DNA of 10,305 bases from Bacteroidota bacterium (GTDB taxonomy: Bacteria > Bacteroidota > Bacteroidia > B-17B0 > Aurantibacillaceae), in contig JANYGR010000053.1 of the NCBI GenBank assembly GCA_025359355.1, positions 1 to 10,305 on the forward strand, in the 5' to 3' direction. Below the pieces are notes generated by a model. That model ran no database searches, had not been told where the DNA came from, and was given only the letters and a program-made list of their open reading frames with translations. The position numbers and the translations under genes are program-made. The first letter of the stretch is position 1; each line of letters starts with the position of its first letter. This document shows positions 5,868 through 10,305 of this stretch, one piece after another.

Positions 5868-7028
5868 ATGCGTTTTATATCAGCCACACAATTATTTTCG
5901 GGCAAGGATTTTTTAAATTCTAATGTTGTTATTGTCTTAAATACTGATAATTCTATCGAAGACCTTATTTCGTCCAATGACGTTGATGCCACTAAAATTG
6001 AGCATTTTGAAGGTATTATTTGCCCAGGATTTATTAATACACATTGTCATTTAGAATTAAGTCATTTAAAAAATACCATTCCACAACATACAGGCATTGT
6101 TGATTTTGGTATGGAAATTATTAAAAACAGAAATAACATTTCCGAAGAATTACAACTTGAAGACATGCAACAAGCCGATACTGAAATGTATCGCAATGGT
6201 ATAGTAGCTGTTGGAGACATTAGTAATACTGGGCTTTCCATTCATCCTAAAAAAAAATCATCTATTTTTTATCACACTTTTGTGGAGTTAATTGGCTTAA
6301 ATCCTGAAAGAGCTTCTTCTGTTTTTGATGCAGGCAGACAAACACTCACGCAGTTTATTATTAAAGATTTAGCGTGTTCCCTTGCTCCTCACGCTCCCTA
6401 CTCCACTTCTACTTTATTAATTGAGTTAATCTCCCAAATGTGCTTACAAACTGGCAATCCAACGAGTATTCACAATCAAGAAAGCAAGGCTGAAAATGAT
6501 TTTTTTAATTCAAAAACGGGCGATTATTTAAGATTATATGACATGTTAAAACTATCTTTAGATTTCTTTAATCCAACAAACAAAAGTAGCTTAGAGTCCG
6601 TGCTACCTTATTTTACTAACGAATTAAGAACACTGCTAGTTCATAATACGTTTAGCTCTCAACAAGATGTTGATTTTGCTAATAAACTTCATCCAAACCT
6701 ATATTGGTGCTTATGCCCTAATGCCAATCTGTATATCGAAAACACGCTCCCTGATATAGAACGCTTAGTAAAATCAAATTGCACATTAACGCTTGGAACT
6801 GATAGTTTAGCTAGTAATACAAGTTTATCGATCTTAAATGAAATTAACACCATCATCAAGCACAAACCTTCTATTCCATTAAAAACATTGCTAAAAGCAG
6901 CTACATACAATGGCGCACAGTTTTTGGGTATAGATAATAAATTTGGATCTTTTGAAAAAGATAAAACACCTGGACTTAATTTATTGCAAAAAAAATCAAC
7001 TCAGTATTCAGTTACTAAAATTGCTTAA
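5868..7028 (+). CDS. amidohydrolase-superfamily deaminase (ATZ/TRZ type)
   Basis: 386 residues with a full set of subtype-III amidohydrolase metal and catalytic motifs: THCH (His59, His61) in PGFINTHCHLE, PHAPYS (174-179), HNQE (His202, Glu205), LVHNT (His259) and GTDSLASN (Asp312). These enzymes hydrolyse C-N bonds with one divalent metal, most often deaminating purine-like or nucleoside-like substrates. The GTDSxASNxSLSIL signature resembles S-adenosylhomocysteine deaminases and the aminodeoxyfutalosine deaminases of the alternative menaquinone pathway. With the polyprenyl synthase nearby, the latter is an attractive but unproved assignment. ATG start at 5868; no signal peptide, so it is cytoplasmic. 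It stands divergent from rlmN with no clear promoter match of its own. Confidence 0.85.
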   Translation: MRFISATQLFSGKDFLNSNVVIVLNTDNSIEDLISSNDVDATKIEHFEGIICPGFINTHCHLELSHLKNTIPQHTGIVDFGMEIIKNRNNISEELQLEDMQQADTEMYRNGIVAVGDISNTGLSIHPKKKSSIFYHTFVELIGLNPERASSVFDAGRQTLTQFIIKDLACSLAPHAPYSTSTLLIELISQMCLQTGNPTSIHNQESKAENDFFNSKTGDYLRLYDMLKLSLDFFNPTNKSSLESVLPYFTNELRTLLVHNTFSSQQDVDFANKLHPNLYWCLCPNANLYIENTLPDIERLVKSNCTLTLGTDSLASNTSLSILNEINTIIKHKPSIPLKTLLKAATYNGAQFLGIDNKFGSFEKDKTPGLNLLQKKSTQYSVTKIA

Positions 7029-7111
7029 AGGCATCTTTATTAAATATCTTTTTGTCGTTAAAATAACCTAAACTTAATTTCAATCCATTAATTTTTAATT
7101 ACATTTGTTTT

Positions 7112-8125
7112 ATGACTAAACTTATTTTCTCTGCCATTATATTATTGAGCTTTGTCTCAACTTATGCTCAAACAAAAGCTCCCGTTACTATAGCATTTTA
7201 TAACTGCGAAAACTTTTTTGATACAAAGGATGATCCCAATAAAAAAGACGACGAGTTCTTGCCTGAATCTCCAATGAAATGGGATGAGACGCGCTATATG
7301 AATAAATTGCATAAAGTTGCTCAAGTTTTAGATTCTACAGTTGAAGGTCCAGGATTACCTGCTTTAGTAGGATTAGTGGAAATTGAAAATAAAGAAGTAT
7401 TAGAAGATTTAGTTTCTAAATCTGAGTTCAAAGACAAATCTTATGGTGTTATTTGTACGGATAGTCCAGATGAACGCAGTATAGACGTTGGATTATTATA
7501 TGATAAATCTATTTTTACACTAGTTGATTTTAAAGAATTAAATGCTACAAATCCAGCTATAGGAGATTATAAAACGCGTAACATTTTATTTGCCACTTTA
7601 AAAGCAACGAACGGCGATATGATTTATGTATTTGTTAATCATTGGCCGAGCCGCAGAGAAGGCGAAAAAGAAAGTGAGCCTCGTCGTGTATTTGCTGCAG
7701 AACAAGTACGAAACAAAATAAATGAATTACAAAAAAAAGATGCAAAAGCTAAAGTGATTGTAATGGGTGATTTTAATGATCATCCCGATAACAATAGTAT
7801 TTTAAACATCCTAAAAGCAAGCGATAAACCAAAAGATAAAGGCGATTTATATAACGCTTATCAAACGTTAGATGCAGCTAAACAAGGCACACATTATTTT
7901 GACAAAGAATGGAGAGTATTAGATCAAATCATCGTTTCTCAAGGTTTTATTGGCGCTAAAAAAGGCTATAAGTTTGAACCTAAAAATGCTCATATCTTGA
8001 AAAAAGATTTTGTGTTATACAAGAATGCTAAAACAGGTGAAGTAAGTCCGAGTAGAACATACAGTGGTACAAAATACTACAATGGTTATAGCGACCATTT
8101 ATCGGTTTATATCACCATCGAATAG
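7112..8125 (+). CDS. secreted endonuclease/exonuclease/phosphatase-fold protein
   Basis: 337 residues with a signal peptide (MTKLIFSAIILLSFVSTYAQ, cleavage near 20). The EEP (DNase I-like) fold shows its usual order: FYNCENFFD (29-37, metal/phosphate Asn31), the VEIEN segment (89-93, catalytic Glu), VNHWPSR (175-181), GDFNDHP (219-225) and YSDHLSV (326-332, catalytic His329). Members hydrolyse phosphodiester or phosphomonoester bonds with Mg2+. Secreted Bacteroidota relatives may act as extracellular nucleases or phosphatases, but substrate cannot be fixed from sequence. The last 19 bases overlap the convergent gene at 8107-8541. A promoter was not confidently found in the 83-base gap before it. 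Confidence 0.9.
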   Translation: MTKLIFSAIILLSFVSTYAQTKAPVTIAFYNCENFFDTKDDPNKKDDEFLPESPMKWDETRYMNKLHKVAQVLDSTVEGPGLPALVGLVEIENKEVLEDLVSKSEFKDKSYGVICTDSPDERSIDVGLLYDKSIFTLVDFKELNATNPAIGDYKTRNILFATLKATNGDMIYVFVNHWPSRREGEKESEPRRVFAAEQVRNKINELQKKDAKAKVIVMGDFNDHPDNNSILNILKASDKPKDKGDLYNAYQTLDAAKQGTHYFDKEWRVLDQIIVSQGFIGAKKGYKFEPKNAHILKKDFVLYKNAKTGEVSPSRTYSGTKYYNGYSDHLSVYITIE

Positions 8126-8541
8126 TTCTTTTTATTAAAGCCTTTTAATTGTTGAAAACACCACTCTTCTGCATCTTCCATAGTAGTAAATACTTTTGAA
8201 GGATAAGTTGGTTTATTAAATTTTAAATAAAAATTTGCAACTAATTTGTGAGCTAATGACTTAGCGACATAAGCGTTACAAATTTTTGGAAATGAAAACT
8301 CATTCTCTTTAGAATAGACCCGCCCCTCATTCGTAAATATCACAGATCCATCTTCTACATAATAAATATAAGGATAACTCTTATCCTCAACTAAAGAATT
8401 ATACATTTCAAATAATTCTTTAAATTCGGGAGGACCAATTTCCGTGTTTTTTTTAAACATAACTCTAACAATAGCATCGTCACACATAGATATATGCGCC
8501 ACATCTGTTTCCACTTTTTTTATAACAATGTAGTTTGACAT
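8107..8541 (-). CDS. small cytoplasmic protein of unknown function, possible STAS/SpoIIAA-like fold
   Basis: 144 residues with no signal peptide or membrane segment. The pattern is one of a short alpha/beta domain: beta-strand start (YIVIKKVE), a stretch with EFKELFEMYNSLVEDKSYPYIYYVEDG (helix then strand; 39-65), and the conserved-looking C-terminal part KSLAHKLVANFYLKFNKP and KVFTTMEDAEEWCFQQL. I recognise this layout from small Bacteroidota proteins said to resemble STAS/SpoIIAA domains, in which a strand and a helix alternate, but no catalytic residues are evident and I assign no function. ATG at 8541. The gene is convergent with the EEP gene, sharing 19 bases at the 3' ends, and divergent from the aminopeptidase. 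Confidence 0.6.
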   Translation of the reverse strand: MSNYIVIKKVETDVAHISMCDDAIVRVMFKKNTEIGPPEFKELFEMYNSLVEDKSYPYIYYVEDGSVIFTNEGRVYSKENEFSFPKICNAYVAKSLAHKLVANFYLKFNKPTYPSKVFTTMEDAEEWCFQQLKGFNKKNYSMVI

Positions 8542-8562
8542 TTAAAAAAATAAGTATATTAG
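8534..8562 (+). promoter_or_regulatory. promoter for the Xaa-Pro aminopeptidase gene
   Basis: TTTG (8534-8537) and TATATTAG (8555-8562, one mismatch from TAnnTTTG) are separated by a 17-base spacer. Transcription would start near 8569 with a leader of about 25 bases. The -33 element overlaps the start of the divergent gene. Confidence 0.5.
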
Positions 8563-8568
8563 TAAAAA

Positions 8569-8576
8569 CAAATATA
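8569..8576 (-). promoter_or_regulatory. -7 box for the small STAS-like gene
   Basis: Minus-strand TATATTTG is an exact TAnnTTTG, about 28 bases before the ATG at 8541. A TTTTG lies only 13 bases upstream, shorter than the usual 17-23, so the -33 element is doubtful. The site overlaps the probable transcription start of the divergent aminopeptidase gene. Confidence 0.4.
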
Positions 8577-8593
8577 ACAATCTAATCGACAAA

Positions 8594-9883
8594 ATGAAAT
8601 ATTCTGACATAAAAAAAGACCTATTCATCGAAAATCGTAAAAAATTCGCTAAGCACTTAAAACCAAATTCATTAGCATTATTTGTAAGTAATGATTTTTT
8701 GCCAACTAATGGAGATGGTTCTTTTGGCTTTGTGCAAAATTCCGATTTATTTTATTTAACGGGAGTTGACCAAGAGGATACTATTTTAATGATATTTCCT
8801 GATGTGAAAGATAGCAAAAATAAAGAAGTATTATTCATCAAAGAAACGTCTGAATTAATTGCTATATGGGAAGGTGCGAAGCTTACTAAAAAACAAGCTA
8901 CTGAAGTTAGTGGTATTGAAAACGTATATTGGATTCATGAGTTTGAAAAAACGTTTAAAACATTTGCTTTTCAAGCAGAAAATTTTTATTTGAATAGTAA
9001 TGAGCACACACGTCGTTATATAGATATGGAAACTGCTGAAATGCGTTTCAATCATAAATTAAGAACACAATTTCCATTACACACTATTCTGCGTTCTGCG
9101 CCTATTATGCATAGCATTCGTTCGGTTAAACATCCTATAGAAATTGAGCTCATGCAACAGGCTTGTAACATTACCGAAAAAGGATTTCGCCGCTTATTAA
9201 ATTTTGTAAAACCAGGAGTTATGGAATATGAAATTGAAGCAGAATTGATTCATGAATTTGTTCGTAATAGAAGTCGTGGTTTTGCGTATGGCCCTATCAT
9301 TGCGAGTGGAGGTTCAGCCTGTGTTTTACATTATGTAGAAAACAATAAACCTTGTAAAGACGGTGATGTTATTTTATTAGATGTAGCTGCCGAATATGCT
9401 AATTACGCAAGCGACATGACGCGTGCCATTCCTGTATCGGGTAAATTCACGCCGCGCCAACGCCAAGTATATGATGCCGTATTGCGTGTAATGAAAGGCG
9501 CAACCAATATGCTCAAAGCAGGTAATACGTTTGAGAAATACAACATAGCTGTTGGCGATTTAATGACTGAAGAATTATTACAATTAGGATTATTAAAAAC
9601 AGAAGACGTTAAAAATCAAAATCCAGCGTGGCCAGCTTACAAAAAATATTTTATGCATGGCACATCACACTTTATTGGACTAGATGTGCACGATGTAGGC
9701 TTTTTTGCAGAACCTATGCAAGTTGGCAATGCCTTTACGGTAGAGCCAGGCATTTACATTCCTGAAGAAAATTTAGGTATACGTTTAGAAAACAACATCA
9801 TTATAACAGCGACTGGAAATGACGATTTAATGAAAAATATCCCTTTAGAAGCTGAAGAAATTGAGGCATTGATGGGGAGGTAA
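8594..9883 (+). CDS. pepP: Xaa-Pro aminopeptidase (M24B family)
   Basis: Removes the N-terminal residue from peptides with proline in second position, using a dinuclear metal site. The 429 residues comprise an aminopeptidase P N-terminal domain (about 1-150, with GFVQNSDLFYLTGVDQ at 45-60) and a pita-bread catalytic domain. All five metal ligands are visible: Asp263 (LLDVAAEY), Asp274 (SDMTR), His359 (HGTSH), Glu384 (VEPGIYI) and Glu399 (RLEN). His246 in LHYVEN and His366 in DVHDVG match other active-site histidines. No signal peptide, so it acts in the cytoplasm, probably in peptide turnover. ATG at 8594; the promoter overlaps the divergent gene's start region. The TA-locus promoter begins inside its last codons. 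Confidence 0.95.
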   Translation: MKYSDIKKDLFIENRKKFAKHLKPNSLALFVSNDFLPTNGDGSFGFVQNSDLFYLTGVDQEDTILMIFPDVKDSKNKEVLFIKETSELIAIWEGAKLTKKQATEVSGIENVYWIHEFEKTFKTFAFQAENFYLNSNEHTRRYIDMETAEMRFNHKLRTQFPLHTILRSAPIMHSIRSVKHPIEIELMQQACNITEKGFRRLLNFVKPGVMEYEIEAELIHEFVRNRSRGFAYGPIIASGGSACVLHYVENNKPCKDGDVILLDVAAEYANYASDMTRAIPVSGKFTPRQRQVYDAVLRVMKGATNMLKAGNTFEKYNIAVGDLMTEELLQLGLLKTEDVKNQNPAWPAYKKYFMHGTSHFIGLDVHDVGFFAEPMQVGNAFTVEPGIYIPEENLGIRLENNIIITATGNDDLMKNIPLEAEEIEALMGR

Positions 9884-9888
9884 TTTTG
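9861..9888 (+). promoter_or_regulatory. promoter of the antitoxin gene, overlapping the pepP stop
   Basis: TTG (9861-9863) and TAATTTTG (9881-9888, an exact TAnnTTTG) are separated by exactly 17 bases. The -7 box starts on the pepP stop codon. Transcription would begin near 9895 and leave a leader of about 20 bases before the ATG at 9915, so the small locus can be expressed independently of pepP. Confidence 0.65.
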
Positions 9889-9914
9889 TATTGTTTTTAT
9901 AATAAATTTATACT

Positions 9915-10091
9915 ATGGCAAATAATAAACATACAGTAAATAAAAAAATTACTCCAAACGAATCTTTATCAAAAGAAGATTTTATTCGTTTGATTACAGA
10001 AGCTGAAAACGGTTCTTTTAAACCTGTTGGCACTTTTGAAGAGTTTAAAAAAGATATTATTACTGTATGGCAAAAAAGACACTCGAAGTAA
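9915..10091 (+). CDS. small antitoxin-like protein (ParE/RelE-type partner)
   Basis: 58 residues beginning MANNKHTVNKKITPNESLSK, followed by EDFIRLITEAENGSFKPVG and the acidic/aromatic tail FEEFKKDIITVWQKRHSK. It lacks an obvious DNA-binding N-terminus. The E-A-E-N-G-x-F and C-terminal W-x-K-R pattern resembles the short antitoxins that precede ParE/RelE-type toxins in Bacteroidota, binding the toxin rather than operator DNA. This call leans on context: it has its own promoter and its last 25 bases overlap the start of a ParE-like frame (ATG 10067), the usual antitoxin-first layout. The reading frame itself is intact. It could instead be an unrelated small hypothetical protein. Confidence 0.6.
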   Translation: MANNKHTVNKKITPNESLSKEDFIRLITEAENGSFKPVGTFEEFKKDIITVWQKRHSK

Positions 10092-10183
10092 TACAATCTG
10101 TTGCTAGTATCGCCGATATTTCTGACATTTACGATTATGGTTTAGACACTTTTGGCGAACAGACAAACAGCCATGGCAGTAGC
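10067..10183 (+). pseudogene. truncated ParE/RelE-like toxin, N-terminal third only
   Basis: From ATG 10067 the frame reads MAKKTLEVIQ then IADISDIYDYGLDTFGEQT, a good match to the first strand and helix of ParE-type toxins (pattern DlxxIydYxxxxFGexqA). After about residue 33 the similarity ends: NSHGSSM follows and the frame runs without a stop into the lipoprotein frame starting at 10184. A complete ParE would need roughly 90-100 residues, including C-terminal strands and catalytic or gyrase-binding residues, which are absent in all three frames seen here. The other two frames stop within about 15 bases. The toxin is therefore broken, and the antitoxin may be orphaned. A genuine unusual fusion protein cannot be ruled out. 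Confidence 0.6.
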
Positions 10184-10305
10184 ATGAGAAAAAGCAATTG
10201 TATATTTTATATTTTGACTGCAACACTATTTTTTTTTAGTTGTCAAAATAACGATGCTGTTTTCTTAAAAGAACTAAAACAACAGAATGTGTTTTTGGAA
10301 GAGCA
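10184..10305 (+). CDS. lipoprotein of unknown function, N-terminal fragment
   Basis: ATG 10184 opens MRKSNCIFYILTATLFFFSC: basic start, hydrophobic core and a Cys20 after FFS, a lipobox-like arrangement. The following residues QNNDAVFLKELKQQN are not recognisable. The frame is open to the window end and is in the same frame as the ParE-like remnant, so translation could begin at 10067 as a fused product; the internal ATG is preferred because it supplies a clean signal peptide. No promoter was seen directly before it, so it may depend on the antitoxin promoter at 9861. The gene is incomplete in this window. Confidence 0.6.
   Translation, partial: MRKSNCIFYILTATLFFFSCQNNDAVFLKELKQQNVFLEE

Noticed and set aside
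7100..7107. Exact TACATTTG (TAnnTTTG) just before the EEP gene
   Set aside because: It ends 4 bases before the ATG, so transcription would begin at or inside the start codon, and no TTG lies 17-23 bases upstream. A weaker site with TTG at 7052-7054 and TAATTTCA at 7075-7082 matches too poorly to claim.
9908..10096. Minus-strand frame with a hydrophobic-looking product opposite the antitoxin gene
   Set aside because: It is antisense to a gene with its own promoter and the expected toxin-antitoxin overlap; its hydrophobicity follows from the Lys/Glu-rich codons on the other strand.

Overview
The window comes from an AT-rich member of the Bacteroidota. The signs are taxon-typical protein families, several secreted lipoproteins, no Shine-Dalgarno consensus, and repeated matches to the Bacteroidota promoter pattern TTG-N17-23-TAnnTTTG. 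I cannot name genus or species from sequence alone.

Region 1 (1-200, minus strand): the first 19 codons of an HU/IHF-type DNA-binding protein with a good promoter. Region 2 (about 201-3165, minus strand) is the most interesting part. One strong promoter appears to drive five closely spaced genes for envelope proteins: a small secreted Cys-motif protein, an overlooked 37-residue membrane peptide, a beta-barrel-like protein with an extraordinary methionine-rich segment, an MbnP-like lipoprotein, and a single-haem-type cytochrome c lipoprotein. The Met-rich, CxGKC and MbnP features all point to copper, so I read it as a copper-binding or copper-trafficking module of the cell envelope. This is inference from motifs and context.

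Region 3 (3200-5810, minus strand): an apparent rlmN / polyprenyl diphosphate synthase / MORN-repeat lipoprotein transcription unit. rlmN modifies 23S rRNA and tRNA, and the synthase makes the isoprenoid chain of quinones. Region 4 (5868-8125, plus strand): an amidohydrolase of the deaminase type, then a secreted endonuclease/exonuclease/phosphatase-fold enzyme. Region 5: a small unrecognised Bacteroidota-type protein on the minus strand. Its 3' end overlaps the phosphatase gene by 19 bases, and its promoter region interleaves with that of the divergent Xaa-Pro aminopeptidase gene (8594-9883).

Region 6 (9861-10305, plus strand): a small antitoxin-like gene with its own promoter. It overlaps a ParE-like toxin reading frame that keeps only its N-terminal third and then runs in frame, with no stop, into a lipoprotein gene cut by the window end. 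This looks like a decayed toxin-antitoxin locus whose promoter and reading frame have been taken over by the downstream gene.

No rRNA, tRNA, CRISPR array, insertion sequence or convincing rho-independent terminator was found. No gene-free stretch exceeds 300 bases.
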